64,000 bases of DNA from Pseudomonas fluorescens (GCF_902497625.1 NZ_CABVGX010000030.1:1-64000), one strand, 5' to 3'; positions 40,069 through 49,442 are shown, counted from the stretch's first letter. Made by a program: numbers and translations. The notes: generated by a model from the letters alone, not told the origin.

Positions 40069-41178
40069 TCAGCTGGCGGCGCTATGACGCCGGACTCCGG
40101 TTTCGGCCTGTGGAATCTGCGCAGCGGTGCTGCCGGATGCCTGAAACAAAACCAGGTGTTCGGCGGCGACACGAATGCCGACCTCGGCACCGACCAGATG
40201 ATCGGCATGACTCGGGAAAATCGATTCCAGCTGTGCGCCGGTTGGCATCTCCAAGCGATACAGGGTAGATGCGCCTTGAAAAGACTTGCCAACAATCCTT
40301 GCCTTCAAGCCGCTGTCCGGCGCGTAGACGATATCGTCCGGACGCAGTAAAACATCGACTGCGCCGCCAATCGGCCAGGTATAAGCCCGATTGCCGCGAA
40401 GCTCGCCCAATTCTGTCTGCACCGATTCCGGACTGTTCAATTGACCACGAATGAAATAGCCCTGGCCGATGAAGCTGGCCACGTACGGTGTCAGCGGTTC
40501 GTGATAGAGGTTGTAGGGCGTATCCCATTGTTCGAGGCGACCTTCCTTGAAAACCCCGACGTGATCACTGACCGCAAAAGCCTCTTCCTGATCATGCGTC
40601 ACCAGGATCGCGCTGGTGCCGCGAGCCTTGAGGATACCGCGCACTTCATGACTAAGCTTGCGCCGCAGTTCGCCGTCGAGGTTGGAGAAGGGTTCATCGA
40701 GCAGCAACAATTGCGGCTCAGGCGCCAGCGCACGGGCCAGCGCAACACGCTGCTGCTGGCCACCGGAAAGCTCGTGCGGGAAACGTTTGCCAAGATTTTT
40801 CAGATTGACCAGTTCGAGCAACTCTTCGGTCACGCGATTCTTTTGCGGATGCTTGCGGATACCGAATGCAATGTTTTCGGCCACGCTCAAGTGGGGGAAC
40901 AGGGCGTAGTCCTGAAACACCATGCCGATCCGGCGTTTCTCCGGAGCAAGGGTGAAGCCGGCACTGGAGATGGTCTCGCCGGCGAGGGTGATATCGCCCT
41001 CGTGTACCGGCTCGAAACCAGCAATCGCGCGCAAGGTAGTGGTCTTGCCGCAACCCGAGGAGCCGAGCAGGCAGCCAATGTCACCGGCGTTCAAGTGCAG
41101 GTTAAGGTGCTGCACCACGCGTTGATCCTGGTAACCGCAGGCGAGGTTGCGCAGGTTGAGCAGTAATGGCTGGCTCAT
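40069..41178 (-). CDS. Fe(III)/polyamine-type ABC transporter ATPase
   Basis: 369 residues: an ABC ATPase domain (Walker [10 protein letters not shown], signature LSGGQQQR, Walker [13 protein letters not shown]) followed by a C-terminal TOBE-like domain, as in FbpC and PotA. The substrate is not clear; the FbpC-type organisation suggests ferric iron, or thiamine or polyamine. No permease or binding protein is adjacent. The ATG at 41178 overlaps the argF stop (ATGA), so it is translationally coupled to argF, an arrangement also seen at P. aeruginosa argF from memory. Confidence 0.88.
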   Translation of the reverse strand: MSQPLLLNLRNLACGYQDQRVVQHLNLHLNAGDIGCLLGSSGCGKTTTLRAIAGFEPVHEGDITLAGETISSAGFTLAPEKRRIGMVFQDYALFPHLSVAENIAFGIRKHPQKNRVTEELLELVNLKNLGKRFPHELSGGQQQRVALARALAPEPQLLLLDEPFSNLDGELRRKLSHEVRGILKARGTSAILVTHDQEEAFAVSDHVGVFKEGRLEQWDTPYNLYHEPLTPYVASFIGQGYFIRGQLNSPESVQTELGELRGNRAYTWPIGGAVDVLLRPDDIVYAPDSGLKARIVGKSFQGASTLYRLEMPTGAQLESIFPSHADHLVGAEVGIRVAAEHLVLFQASGSTAAQIPQAETGVRRHSAAS

Positions 41179-42095
41179 GCGTGGTGGTACGAAGGCGGGA
41201 CGAGAAATTCGAGCAAGGCCTTCTGGGCGTGAAGACGATTTTCCGCTTGATCCCAGGCCACGGAGCGTTTGTCGTCGAGCACGTCCAGACTGATTTCCTC
41301 GCCGCGGTGGGCCGGCAGGCAATGCATGAACAGGACATCCTCGGCGGCCAGATCGAGCAGGGCACGGCTGACCTGATATGGCGCGAAGAGCTTCAAGCGC
41401 TTGGCGGTTTCTTCTTCCTGACCCATCGAGGTCCAGACGTCGGTGCTCACCAGATGAGCGCCGCGCACGGCCTCCTGCGGATCTCGAACGATTGTCACCC
41501 GCTCACCGGCGCGGGCGACGAATTCAGGACTGGGTTCATAACCCTGCGGGCAGGCAATGCGCAACTGGAAGTCGAACTGGATTGCCGCTTCTATATAGCT
41601 GTTGCACATATTGTTGCCGTCGCCGATCCACGCCACGGTTTTGCCCTGGATCGAACCGCGGTGTTCGAGGAACGTCTGCATGTCGGCCAGCAACTGGCAC
41701 GGGTGCAGGTCGTCAGACAGGCCGTTGATTACCGGCACGCGGGAGTTGGCGGCAAATTCAGTCAGGGTGCTATGGGCGAAGGTGCGGATCATCACTGCAT
41801 CGAGCATGCTCGACATCACGATCGCGCAGTCGCCAATAGGTTCGCCACGGCCCAATTGTGTATCGCGAGGGGACAGGAAAATGGCCTGACCGCCGAGCTG
41901 GATCATGCCCGCTTCAAAGGAGATTCGCGTGCGGGTGGAGGATTTTTCGAAAATCATCCCGAGCACGCGGTTTTTCAGAGGCTCGAACAGTACGCCGCGG
42001 TTACGCAGGTCTTTGAGCTCAACGCCTCGACGGATCACGCTGACCAGCTCTTCGGGCGTGCAATCCATCAGGGAGAGAAAGTGCCTTGCGCTCAT
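41175..42095 (-). CDS. argF: Ornithine carbamoyltransferase ArgF (anabolic)
   Basis: 306 residues. It makes citrulline from ornithine and carbamoyl phosphate. The carbamoyl-phosphate loop [16 protein letters not shown], and [12 protein letters not shown] are intact. The start MSARHFLSL at 42095 is that of P. aeruginosa ArgF. It overlaps the ABC ATPase by four bases. A TGTCGC-N8-AA motif at 42221-42236, about 125 bases upstream, is a candidate ArgR site. Confidence 0.96.
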   Translation of the reverse strand: MSARHFLSLMDCTPEELVSVIRRGVELKDLRNRGVLFEPLKNRVLGMIFEKSSTRTRISFEAGMIQLGGQAIFLSPRDTQLGRGEPIGDCAIVMSSMLDAVMIRTFAHSTLTEFAANSRVPVINGLSDDLHPCQLLADMQTFLEHRGSIQGKTVAWIGDGNNMCNSYIEAAIQFDFQLRIACPQGYEPSPEFVARAGERVTIVRDPQEAVRGAHLVSTDVWTSMGQEEETAKRLKLFAPYQVSRALLDLAAEDVLFMHCLPAHRGEEISLDVLDDKRSVAWDQAENRLHAQKALLEFLVPPSYHHA

Positions 42096-42098
42096 CAT

Positions 42099-42501
42099 TG
42101 ACTACCTTTTGCAACGGACCGCAGATACTCAAAGCCTTGTTTAACGGAACAATGGGCGAGACCTGCGGCGTAAGCCGCACGGGGCGACGAAATAGGGGAA
42201 GGCGCGATATTGACATTAAATGTCGCGTCTTTCCAATAGGGCTACAGTGTTTAGGGGATTTCAGAGGGGCTCCGGGATGACCGCGGCAGCGCTTTTGAAG
42301 CCGGTATCCTGACAGCAGCCGCTCATTTGTACACCGTGCCCGCCGGCCTTTGCAATCCGGGCGGGCAAGGATGGTGCGCTGATGGTCGGTTTCCCGCGCA
42401 GGATTTTATGGAATGACAGAGAATTTTCTCCCCTTGAAACACTTGCTCATGCATAGTGCCGGGTTATAAATAAGTCACGAGCGCTGCAGGAAGACTTCGA
42501 A
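42099..42501. other. Control region between argF and the 96-residue gene
   Basis: A 403-base divergent gap. It contains the ArgR-like site at 42221-42236 and a GC-rich hairpin TGCCCGCC/GGCGGGCA (42337-42367) without a T-run. The last 80 bases before 42502 are AT-richer (TTGCTCATGCATAGTGCCGG) and probably hold the promoter of the small gene. No additional coding frame is supported. Confidence 0.5.
42221..42236 (+). promoter_or_regulatory. Candidate ArgR half-site before argF
   Basis: TGTCGCGTCTTTCCAA fits the Pseudomonas ArgR pattern TGTCGC-N8-AA (recalled). It lies 125 bases before the argF start. Only one clear copy is visible; a full operator usually has two in tandem, and the neighbouring sequence is a weak match. 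Confidence 0.5.
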
Positions 42502-42792
42502 ATGGAATCGAAAGAACAACAATTGATGGATTTACTTGGCCTGACGGCCCGTTCACTGACTCACCTCACTGCATCCATGACTTCAATGTCCTTTGAGTTG
42601 TTACGCAGCAACGATGAAATCACCAGGGCAGCAGGTCGGCGGATGATTGATCGCATGGCCACGATCAGTTCGGGGCTCGACGAGCACTGGCGGCTCATCG
42701 GCGAGTTGACCGGTGTACACGTCGCCCAAGAGCAGATCGAGACGATCCAGGAGATTCAGTTACAGGCACCACCAAGGCTGCCGTCGAAATGA
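42502..42792 (+). CDS. Uncharacterised small protein
   Basis: 96 residues, mostly helical by composition (leucine, methionine, glutamate and alanine rich) with no signal peptide, membrane helix or metal-binding cysteines. I do not recognise the family. The ATG at 42502 lacks a clear ribosome site, the nearest purine run being GGAAGA 12 bases upstream. It is 132 bases before the molybdopterin oxidoreductase in the same direction and could be co-transcribed with it; in P. aeruginosa a hypothetical gene also sits beside argF (from memory). Confidence 0.65.
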   Translation: MESKEQQLMDLLGLTARSLTHLTASMTSMSFELLRSNDEITRAAGRRMIDRMATISSGLDEHWRLIGELTGVHVAQEQIETIQEIQLQAPPRLPSK

Positions 42793-42924
42793 TTCCGGGG
42801 AGCATCGGCTGGCCTGATGGTCATCGATTCACGAGACGAACGTCGCTGGCGCAACAGCAGGGCACGGGCCATAGTTTTGTTCCCGCGGTCGATATCGTCC
42901 GCCCAGAACAAACAGAGACTGGCC

Positions 42925-45030
42925 ATGACCAAGACTCTCCATCACCGTGCATGCCACCTGTGTGAAGCTATTTGTGGCCTGACCATCGAGACTACCGAAG
43001 CCGATGGCAACATGCAGATCACCTCGATCAAGGGTGATCCGCTGGACACTTTCAGTCGCGGGCACATTTGCCCGAAGGCTGTCGCCTTGCAGGACATCCA
43101 GAACGATCCCGACCGTTTGCGCCAACCGATGTTGCGCGTGGGAAGCGAATGGCAACCCATTGAGTGGCAAGATGCCTTTAGTCTCGTTGCCGAACGCCTT
43201 GCAGCGATCCAGCAGCGTCACGGGCAAAATGCGGTGGCGGTTTATCAAGGCAACCCCAGCGTTCACAACTACGGCTTGATGACCCACAGCAATTACTTTC
43301 TCGGCCTGTTGAAAACCCGTAATCGATTTTCTGCAACATCTGTCGACCAGTTGCCCCATCACCTGACCAGTCATCTGATGTACGGCCACGGGCTGCTGCT
43401 GCCGATTCCGGACATTGATCACACCGACTTCATGCTGATCCTCGGTGGCAACCCGCTGGCGTCCAACGGCAGCATCATGACCGTGCCCGATGTGGAAAAA
43501 CGCCTGAAGGCCATTCAGGCGCGTGGCGGCAAAGTCGTGGTTGTCGATCCGCGTCGCAGTGAGACGGCGGCAATTGCCGATCAGCATCTGTTCGTGCGCC
43601 CGGGGGGCGATGCGGCATTATTGTTTGGCCTGCTCAACACCTTGTTCGTGGAAGGCCTGACCCGTGACAGTCATTTGCCCGTGGACGGTCTGGATGAGGT
43701 ACGCGACGCCGTTATGTCGTTCACGGCTGAAGCCATGAGCCCCCTGTGCGCGGTGCCGGCCGAGCAGATTCGCCAATTGGCCCGTGACTTCGTGGCGGCG
43801 CCGACAGCGGTCTGCTATGGGCGAATGGGCGTTTCGACCCAGGCGTTCGGCACGTTGTGTCATTGGTTGGTGCAATTGATCAATCTGGTGACCGGCAATC
43901 TGGATCGTGTGGGCGGTGCGTTGTGCACCGAGCCTGCGGTGGATCTGGTGGCTTCTACCTCGGGCGGGCATTTCAACCTGTGGCAGAGTCGCGTGTCGGG
44001 TCGTCCGGAGTACGCGGGAGAATTGCCTGTGTCGGCGCTCGCCGAAGAAATCCTCACCGGCGGGGAAGGGCAGGTTCGCGCGCTGATCACCGTGGCGGGC
44101 AATCCAGTGTTGTCGACACCCAATGGCCGGCAACTGGAGCAGGCGCTGGACGGCCTTGAGTTCATGGTCAGCATTGACCTTTACATTAATGAAACCACGC
44201 GATATGCCGACCTTATCCTGCCGTCCACTTCAGCCCTGGAAAACGACCACTACGACACTACTTTCAATATGTTCGCGATACGCAATGTCAGCCGCTTCAA
44301 CCGCGCGATTCTGGCCAAACCGGCGGGGGCGTTGCATGACTGGGAAATTTTTGTCGGCCTGGCCAAGGCCTTTGCCGCGATGACTGAGAAGGAATTGAAG
44401 CCGACGGTTCCACCTGCACAGATGATCGATCGCGGATTGCGCATGGGGCTGTATGGCGATGAGTCCGCGCATAAATTATCGCTGGCGACTTTGTTTGATC
44501 ATCCACATGGCGTGGATTTGGGCGCACTGAAACCCAATCTGACAGCGCGTTTGAAAACCGGTAACCAGCGAATCCAGGCGGCACCGGCGGCGATCCTTGC
44601 TGATCTTGCGCGCTTCGCCGCCGTACAGGCGCCTGCTACCGATGAACTGCTGATGATTGGCCGCCGTCACGTGCGCAGCAATAATTCCTGGATGCATAAT
44701 TATCATCGTCTGGTGAAAGGCAAGCCACGTCATCAGCTGTTGATGCACCCGCAAGATCTGGCCAGTCGTGGGCTCAATGACGGACAGCGGGTGCGTGTCA
44801 GTTCGCGGGTCGGCGTGATCGAAGTCGAAGTGCTCGGCAGTCTGGACATGATGAGGGGCGTGGTCAGCCTGCCGCACGGCTGGGGCCATGCGCGGCCGGG
44901 TGTGCAGATGAGCATCGCCAGCAGCCAGCCAGGCTCAAGTGCGAATGACCTCACCGATGAGTGTCAGCTTGACGAGTTGTCGGGCAATGCGGCGTTGAAT
45001 GGCGTACCGGTAACTGTTGCCGCGGCGTGA
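42925..45030 (+). CDS. Molybdopterin-dependent oxidoreductase (BisC/FdhF-like)
   Basis: 701 residues. The N terminus binds a [4Fe-4S] cluster (C10, C13, C17, C49), followed by the molybdopterin domains (VVVDPRRSETAA, GRMGVSTQAFGT) and a C-terminal molydopterin dinucleotide-binding domain (LPHGWGHARPG). No Tat signal is visible, so it is probably cytoplasmic. The residue that usually ligates Mo (Cys/SeCys after VD) aligns with Leu147 in SVDQLPHHLTSH. The substrate is unknown. The ATG at 42925 begins the cluster motif directly; the longer frame to 42817 is unlikely. Confidence 0.85.
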   Translation: MTKTLHHRACHLCEAICGLTIETTEADGNMQITSIKGDPLDTFSRGHICPKAVALQDIQNDPDRLRQPMLRVGSEWQPIEWQDAFSLVAERLAAIQQRHGQNAVAVYQGNPSVHNYGLMTHSNYFLGLLKTRNRFSATSVDQLPHHLTSHLMYGHGLLLPIPDIDHTDFMLILGGNPLASNGSIMTVPDVEKRLKAIQARGGKVVVVDPRRSETAAIADQHLFVRPGGDAALLFGLLNTLFVEGLTRDSHLPVDGLDEVRDAVMSFTAEAMSPLCAVPAEQIRQLARDFVAAPTAVCYGRMGVSTQAFGTLCHWLVQLINLVTGNLDRVGGALCTEPAVDLVASTSGGHFNLWQSRVSGRPEYAGELPVSALAEEILTGGEGQVRALITVAGNPVLSTPNGRQLEQALDGLEFMVSIDLYINETTRYADLILPSTSALENDHYDTTFNMFAIRNVSRFNRAILAKPAGALHDWEIFVGLAKAFAAMTEKELKPTVPPAQMIDRGLRMGLYGDESAHKLSLATLFDHPHGVDLGALKPNLTARLKTGNQRIQAAPAAILADLARFAAVQAPATDELLMIGRRHVRSNNSWMHNYHRLVKGKPRHQLLMHPQDLASRGLNDGQRVRVSSRVGVIEVEVLGSLDMMRGVVSLPHGWGHARPGVQMSIASSQPGSSANDLTDECQLDELSGNAALNGVPVTVAAA

Positions 45031-45127
45031 TTGAGTCTGTCGGGGAGTCCGAGCATGGCGCTCGGGTTTCCGTTACAATGCGCCACCGTGCCGACCCTTG
45101 AGTCGGAAAGTTCAGCCGAGGTGCTCC

Positions 45128-45469
45128 ATGGATATCATCGAAACGATTAAAGAGCAGATTGCCAACAACACCATTCTGCTTTACATGAAAGGCTCACCGA
45201 ATGCCCCGCAGTGCGGCTTCTCTGCGAAAGCCGCGCAGGCCGTGATGGCATGCGGTGAAAAGTTTGCATACGTGGACATCCTGCAGAACCCGGAAATCCG
45301 CGCCAACCTGCCAAAATATGCCAACTGGCCAACCTTCCCACAGCTGTGGGTCGGTGGTGAACTGGTCGGCGGTAGCGACATCATGACCGAGATGGCTGCA
45401 GACGGTTCGTTGCAAAGCACCATCAAAACAGCTGTTGAAGCGGCTGCTGCGAACAAGACTGAAGCCTGA
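45128..45469 (+). CDS. grxD: Monothiol glutaredoxin GrxD (Grx4)
   Basis: 113 residues with the CGFS active site in PQCGFSAKA. Such proteins carry [2Fe-2S] clusters and help iron-sulfur assembly and iron sensing. The ATG at 45128 fits the family N terminus MDIIETIKEQI. It lies just upstream of an expanded 11-bp tandem repeat and a terminator shared with bfr. Confidence 0.95.
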   Translation: MDIIETIKEQIANNTILLYMKGSPNAPQCGFSAKAAQAVMACGEKFAYVDILQNPEIRANLPKYANWPTFPQLWVGGELVGGSDIMTEMAADGSLQSTIKTAVEAAAANKTEA

Positions 45470-45484
45470 TGCACCTGGCTCCCT

Positions 45485-45561
45485 GCAGAAGCCGTGCAGA
45501 AGCCGTGCAGGAGCTGTGTAGGAGCTGTGTAGGAGCTGTGTAGGAGCTGTGTAGGAGCTGT
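45485..45561. repeat. 11-bp tandem repeat, seven copies
   Basis: Seven consecutive 11-mers: GCAGAAGCCGT twice, GCAGGAGCTGT, then GTAGGAGCTGT four times. The unit is the end of a REP arm of the GTAGGAGCTG type; the array is followed by CGAGTGAAACGAGGCTGCGAT, whose mirror ATCGCAGCCTCGTTGCACTCGACAGCTGCTAC lies at 45687-45718. It looks like a REPIN whose outer end has expanded. Confidence 0.93.
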
Positions 45562-45720
45562 CGAGTGAAACGAGGCTGCGATCTTCTCACCGCCAGCCCC
45601 AAAAAAAGCCCCGCCTCTCGAAAGAAGGCGGGGCTTTTTATTACGCTTGATAAGTTATGTCGGTGTCGGCGCTGTTATCGCCAGTATCGCAGCCTCGTTG
45701 CACTCGACAGCTGCTACGCA
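45562..45720. repeat. REPIN core around the grxD/bfr terminator
   Basis: The arm CGAGTGAAACGAGGCTGCGA (45562-45581) is mirrored by TCGCAGCCTCGTTGCACTCG (45688-45707). The bidirectional terminator lies in the loop. Confidence 0.85.
45601..45640. terminator. Bidirectional terminator between grxD and bfr
   Basis: AAAAAAGCCCCGCCTT…AAGGCGGGGCTTTTT: a GC-rich stem with A-run before and T-run after it, serving grxD on the plus strand and bfr on the minus strand. Confidence 0.93.
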
Positions 45721-45758
45721 ACCGGCTACACCTCCGCTAAACCGCTCCTGCGCAGCTC

Positions 45759-46232
45759 TTACTCTTCGCCCATCTGCGATTGCAGGTAGTTCTCGAGACC
45801 AATCTTGTCGATCAGGCCCAATTGGGTTTCCAGCCAGTCGATGTGTTCTTCTTCGGCTTCGAGAATGTCTTCAAGCAGTTCACGACTGCCGAAATCGCCA
45901 ACGGTCTCGCAATGCGCAATTGCGACTTTCAGGTCGGCATGGCCGGTGCGTTCGATGCGCAGGTCGCATTCCAGCATTTCACGGGTGTGTTCGCCGATTT
46001 GCAGCTTGCCCAGATCCTGGACATTCGGCAGGCCTTCGAGGAACAAGATGCGCTTGATCAGCTTGTCTGCATGTTTCATCTCGTCGATGGATTCATCGTA
46101 CTCATGCTTGCCGAGCTTGTTCAGACCCCAATCTTCATACATGCGCGCATGCAGAAAGTATTGATTGATCGCGACCAGTTCATTGGCAAGGATCTTGTTG
46201 AGATGCTGGATGACTGTGATGTCGCCTTTCAT
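45759..46232 (-). CDS. bfr: Heme-containing bacterioferritin
   Basis: 157 residues, 24-mer iron-storage protein. Ferroxidase residues are in the four-helix bundle ([22 protein letters not shown]), and Met52 ([11 protein letters not shown]) is the heme-ligating position of Bfr. It stores ferric iron and, with Bfd, releases it. It is convergent with grxD across the REPIN/terminator. The bfd gene, encoding its partner, lies upstream on the same strand. Confidence 0.95.
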   Translation of the reverse strand: MKGDITVIQHLNKILANELVAINQYFLHARMYEDWGLNKLGKHEYDESIDEMKHADKLIKRILFLEGLPNVQDLGKLQIGEHTREMLECDLRIERTGHADLKVAIAHCETVGDFGSRELLEDILEAEEEHIDWLETQLGLIDKIGLENYLQSQMGEE

Positions 46233-46389
46233 GATGGGGTCCTGCCCTGTATTCGCTGACTATAGGGCAGAGTTTGAGCCGCGCACCTAAGAGTGTCAAA
46301 CCTAAGTTATTGAAAGTTAAGTGAAAATTAATCGGAATAAGAATGTTTGTGTTCCGCGTCTAACACGTAAGCAATTGATTTGCAGACAT

Positions 46390-46417
46390 AAAAAACCGGA
46401 CACTAAGTCCGGTTCTT
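46390..46417 (-). terminator. Terminator after bfd
   Basis: AACCGGAC…GTCCGGTT with a 5-base loop and, on the minus strand, a T-run after the stem. It ends the bfd transcript 15 bases after the stop codon. Confidence 0.9.
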
Positions 46418-46431
46418 TGAAATAGGGGTTT

Positions 46432-46650
46432 TTACGCGGCAGTAAATTCTACCGGGAAAGGAATCGCCGCTTGGGCGGTTTGGACTTTGGTCAGGGTTTC
46501 ACGCACCACTTCCTTGGCAAGGCAGGCGCATTTTCCACATTGGCTGGCTACGCCGGTAGCCTGACGGACTTCCTTGTAGCTGCAGCATCCTTCATAGATT
46601 GCATCGCGGATTTGACCGTCGGTGACGCCAGTGCAGAGGCAGACATACAT
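46432..46650 (-). CDS. bfd: Bacterioferritin-associated ferredoxin Bfd
   Basis: 72 residues with the four cluster cysteines C4, C6, C38 and C41 (MYVCLC and QCGKC) that bind a [2Fe-2S] cluster. It gives electrons to bacterioferritin so that stored iron is released. The ATG at 46650 gives the family length; an upstream in-frame ATG adds ten residues. A Fur-box-like sequence lies 50 bases upstream, consistent with induction under iron limitation. Confidence 0.94.
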   Translation of the reverse strand: MYVCLCTGVTDGQIRDAIYEGCCSYKEVRQATGVASQCGKCACLAKEVVRETLTKVQTAQAAIPFPVEFTAA

Positions 46651-46698
46651 AAGTGAGAACCGTCGCTGGTTGTGACTCAATTGCGATGGATCTTAATG

Positions 46699-46717
46699 TT
46701 AACGAGAATGATTGTCA
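46699..46717. promoter_or_regulatory. Candidate Fur box before bfd
   Basis: TTAACGAGAATGATTGTCA resembles the Fur consensus (ATAATGAGAATCATTATC) with about three mismatches in the core. It sits 49 bases upstream of the bfd start, where it would repress bfd when iron is plentiful. Confidence 0.75.
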
Positions 46718-46953
46718 AAGTGCTTTCTGAAAGCTTCGCGTTATAACTGCGCATGGCTGACGAACGGTTTGTGCTGACGAGGCAGGGGGATTGCGTATTT
46801 TTGCCCCGCGAGGAAATCCGTGGAAGACAGGCGAAAAACCCAGTGTATGATGGCCGGTCCTTATGAAGCGGGTGGGTGTCACAGGGCTGTCGCCTGAGGG
46901 TGGCAGGCTGGCGCAAACCCGGAACTTCACGTTTTCACACCAGGAGATATTCA

Positions 46954-47556
46954 ATGAGCGTACTCGTAGGCAAGCAAGCCCCTGACTTCACCGTACCGGC
47001 GGTACTCGGCAATGGCGAAATCGTCGACAGCTTCACCCTGTCGTCGGCCATCAAAGGCAAATACGGCCTGGTGTTCTTCTACCCGTTGGACTTCACCTTC
47101 GTTTGCCCGTCGGAGCTGATCGCTCTGGACAACCGCATGTCTGACTTCAAGGCACGCAACGTTGAGGTGATCGCTGTGTCGATCGACTCGCACTTCACCC
47201 ACAACGCCTGGCGTAACACCCCGGTGAACAATGGCGGTATCGGCCAGGTTCGCTACACCATGGCTGCCGACATGAAACACGAAATCGCCAAGGCCTACGA
47301 CGTGGAATCCGAAGGCGGCGTGGCTTTCCGTGGCGCGTTCCTGATCGACGACAAAGGCATTGTCCGTTCGCAGATCATCAACGACCTGCCGCTGGGCCGT
47401 AACATGGAAGAGCTGATCCGTCTGGTCGACGCTTTGCAATTCCATGAAGAGCACGGCGAAGTCTGCCCTGCCAACTGGAAAAAAGGTGACAAAGGCATGA
47501 CCGCTTCCACCGAAGGTGTTGCGGCTTACCTGACCGAGAACGCTGCTGCCCTGTAA
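46954..47556 (+). CDS. Typical 2-Cys peroxiredoxin (AhpC/Prx family)
   Basis: 200 residues. The peroxidatic Cys51 is in DFTFVCPSE and the resolving Cys171 in GEVCPANW. It reduces hydrogen peroxide and alkyl hydroperoxides in the cytoplasm, using a reductant such as thioredoxin or AhpF. The ATG at 46954 has AGGAGA eight bases upstream. It is divergent from bfd with 303 bases between, and is followed by a strong terminator. Confidence 0.94.
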   Translation: MSVLVGKQAPDFTVPAVLGNGEIVDSFTLSSAIKGKYGLVFFYPLDFTFVCPSELIALDNRMSDFKARNVEVIAVSIDSHFTHNAWRNTPVNNGGIGQVRYTMAADMKHEIAKAYDVESEGGVAFRGAFLIDDKGIVRSQIINDLPLGRNMEELIRLVDALQFHEEHGEVCPANWKKGDKGMTASTEGVAAYLTENAAAL

Positions 47557-47572
47557 GGCGCGTTCGAGGCAT

Positions 47573-47603
47573 AAAAAAACCGGCCATCAAGGCCGGTTTT
47601 TTT
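47573..47603 (+). terminator. Terminator after the peroxiredoxin gene
   Basis: AAACCGGCC ATCAA GGCCGGTTTTTTT: nine-pair stem with a T-run after it and an A-run before it, so it can act on both strands. Confidence 0.93.
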
Positions 47604-47626
47604 GTCCGCGGAACTAACGCAGGTCC

Positions 47627-47713
47627 CTGTAGGAGTCGGTTTCTGGTGATCCAATCACCTCGGTAATCGGGCAAACCGCGTTGCCTGATTCGCCAGCAAG
47701 CCGGCTCCTACGA
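47627..47713. repeat. REPIN
   Basis: CTGTAGGAGTCGGTTTCTGG near 47627 and its mirror CCAGCAAGCCGGCTCCTAC ending near 47710 form an inverted REP pair between the peroxiredoxin and rnt genes. Confidence 0.8.
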
Positions 47714-47721
47714 AAAGCCGA

Positions 47722-48399
47722 TCAGTCGTTGTAGTCTTCCCAGCCACCCATTTGCTTCCAGCGATTGACGATGCCGCAGAACAGCTCGGCCGTCTTCTCG
47801 GTGTCATAGCGCGCGGAATGAGCCTCACGGCCATCGAAGTCGATATCGGCAGCCTGGCAGGCCTTGGCCAATACGGTCTGGCCGTAAGCAAGACCGGCGA
47901 GCGTCGCGGTATCGAAGCTGGAAAACGGATGAAACGGGTTGCGTTTCATATCCAGACGGGCAACAGCGGCGTTGAGGAAGCCGAGGTCAAAGCTGCTGTT
48001 ATGACCCACCAGAATCGCTCGCTTGCAGCCATTCGCTTTCAACGCTTTGCGAATGCCACGGAAGATATCGGTCAGCGCCGTTTCTTCGCTCACAGCCATG
48101 CGCAGAGGGTGGTCGAGTTTGATCCCGGTGAATTCCAGTGCAGCCGCCTCGACATTGGCGCCTTCGAACGGCTCTACGCGAAAGAAGTAGGTGTGATCGG
48201 GGTATACGAAACCTTTCTCGTCCATGCCGATTGTGGTCGCGGCGATTTCCAGCAGAGCGTCAGTGGCAGAGTTGAAACCGCCGGTTTCGACGTCGACAAC
48301 GACTGGCAGGTAACCACGGAACCGCTCGGCCATCGGGTGGCGTGAACCACCTCCACCGCCTTGACCGTCCTGTTCGTCGTCGAAATGGTCTTCACTCAC
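47722..48399 (-). CDS. rnt: Ribonuclease T
   Basis: 225 residues, a DEDD-family 3' to 5' exoribonuclease that trims tRNA and other stable RNA ends. Exo I reads [11 protein letters not shown], Exo [13 protein letters not shown], and Exo [14 protein letters not shown]. It starts within the last codons of pyrC (4-base overlap), so the two are translationally coupled. Confidence 0.95.
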   Translation of the reverse strand: MSEDHFDDEQDGQGGGGGSRHPMAERFRGYLPVVVDVETGGFNSATDALLEIAATTIGMDEKGFVYPDHTYFFRVEPFEGANVEAAALEFTGIKLDHPLRMAVSEETALTDIFRGIRKALKANGCKRAILVGHNSSFDLGFLNAAVARLDMKRNPFHPFSSFDTATLAGLAYGQTVLAKACQAADIDFDGREAHSARYDTEKTAELFCGIVNRWKQMGGWEDYND

Positions 48400-49442
48400 G
48401 CGTTTTCCTCCAGCAGGCGCCAGCGCAGTTTTTCACCGGCGCGCAGCGGGATTACGGTCAGCTCGCCAAATGGCAGGCTGGTTGGGGCGGTCCACTCTTG
48501 ACGGACCAGGGTGATGCGATCGGTGTTCACTGGCAAACCGTAGAAACGCGGGCCGTTGAGGCTGGCGAAAGCTTCGAGCTTGTCGAGCGAATTACGCTGT
48601 TCAAAGGCTTCGGCATACATCTCTATTGCCGCGTAGGCGGTGTAGCAGCCGGCACAGCCGCAAGCAGCTTCTTTGGCATGTTGAGCGTGAGGGGCCGAAT
48701 CGGTGCCGAGAAAAAACTTCTCGCTGCCACTGGTGGCGGCATCAAGCAGGGTTTCCTGATGCGTGTTGCGCTTGAGGATCGGCAGGCAGTAAAAGTGCGG
48801 CCGGATCCCGCCCACGAGCATGTGGTTGCGGTTGTACAGCAAGTGATGTGCGGTGATGGTGGCGCCAACGTTGGCCGAGGCCTCATTGACGAACTGCACG
48901 GCGTCGGCGGTGGTGATGTGTTCAAACACCACCTTGAGCGTCGGGAAACGCTCGACCACACGGCGCATGTGCTCATCGATGAAAATCTTTTCGCGATCGA
49001 ACACATCGACATCGCCACGGGTGACTTCACCGTGGATCAGCAGCGGCATGCCGACTTCGGCCATGACCTCGATCGCAGGGAAGATCTTGTCGATGCTGGT
49101 GACGCCAGAATCCGAGTTGGTGGTCGCGCCAGCCGGATACAGCTTGGCGGCGTGCACGAAACCGCTGGCCCTGGCTTCACGAATTTCTTCGGGCTGGGTA
49201 CGGTCGGTGAGGTACAGAACCATCAACGGCTCGAAACGGCTGCCGGCCGGACGGGCAGCGAGAATCCGCTGGCGATAGCTGTCGGCTTCAGCGGCGTTGC
49301 GCACCGGCGGGACCAGGTTGGGCATAATGATGGCGCGGCCAAACGTGCGCGCAACATCCGCAACGGTATTGGTCAACACGGCACCATCGCGAAGATGAAT
49401 ATGCCAGTCGTCGGGACGCAGCAGGGTCAGGCGGTCGGACAT
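48396..49442 (-). CDS. pyrC: Dihydroorotase PyrC
   Basis: 348 residues, class II dihydroorotase of pyrimidine synthesis. The metal-binding [10 protein letters not shown] is at the N terminus, and the IMPNL and [14 protein letters not shown] motifs follow. It overlaps rnt by four bases. In P. aeruginosa the order is also pyrC-rnt (from memory). Confidence 0.96.
   Translation of the reverse strand: MSDRLTLLRPDDWHIHLRDGAVLTNTVADVARTFGRAIIMPNLVPPVRNAAEADSYRQRILAARPAGSRFEPLMVLYLTDRTQPEEIREARASGFVHAAKLYPAGATTNSDSGVTSIDKIFPAIEVMAEVGMPLLIHGEVTRGDVDVFDREKIFIDEHMRRVVERFPTLKVVFEHITTADAVQFVNEASANVGATITAHHLLYNRNHMLVGGIRPHFYCLPILKRNTHQETLLDAATSGSEKFFLGTDSAPHAQHAKEAACGCAGCYTAYAAIEMYAEAFEQRNSLDKLEAFASLNGPRFYGLPVNTDRITLVRQEWTAPTSLPFGELTVIPLRAGEKLRWRLLEENA

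Noticed and set aside
42337-42367. Terminator or small RNA before the 96-residue gene
   Set aside because: A GC-rich hairpin is present but no T-run follows and no promoter pattern fits a small RNA.
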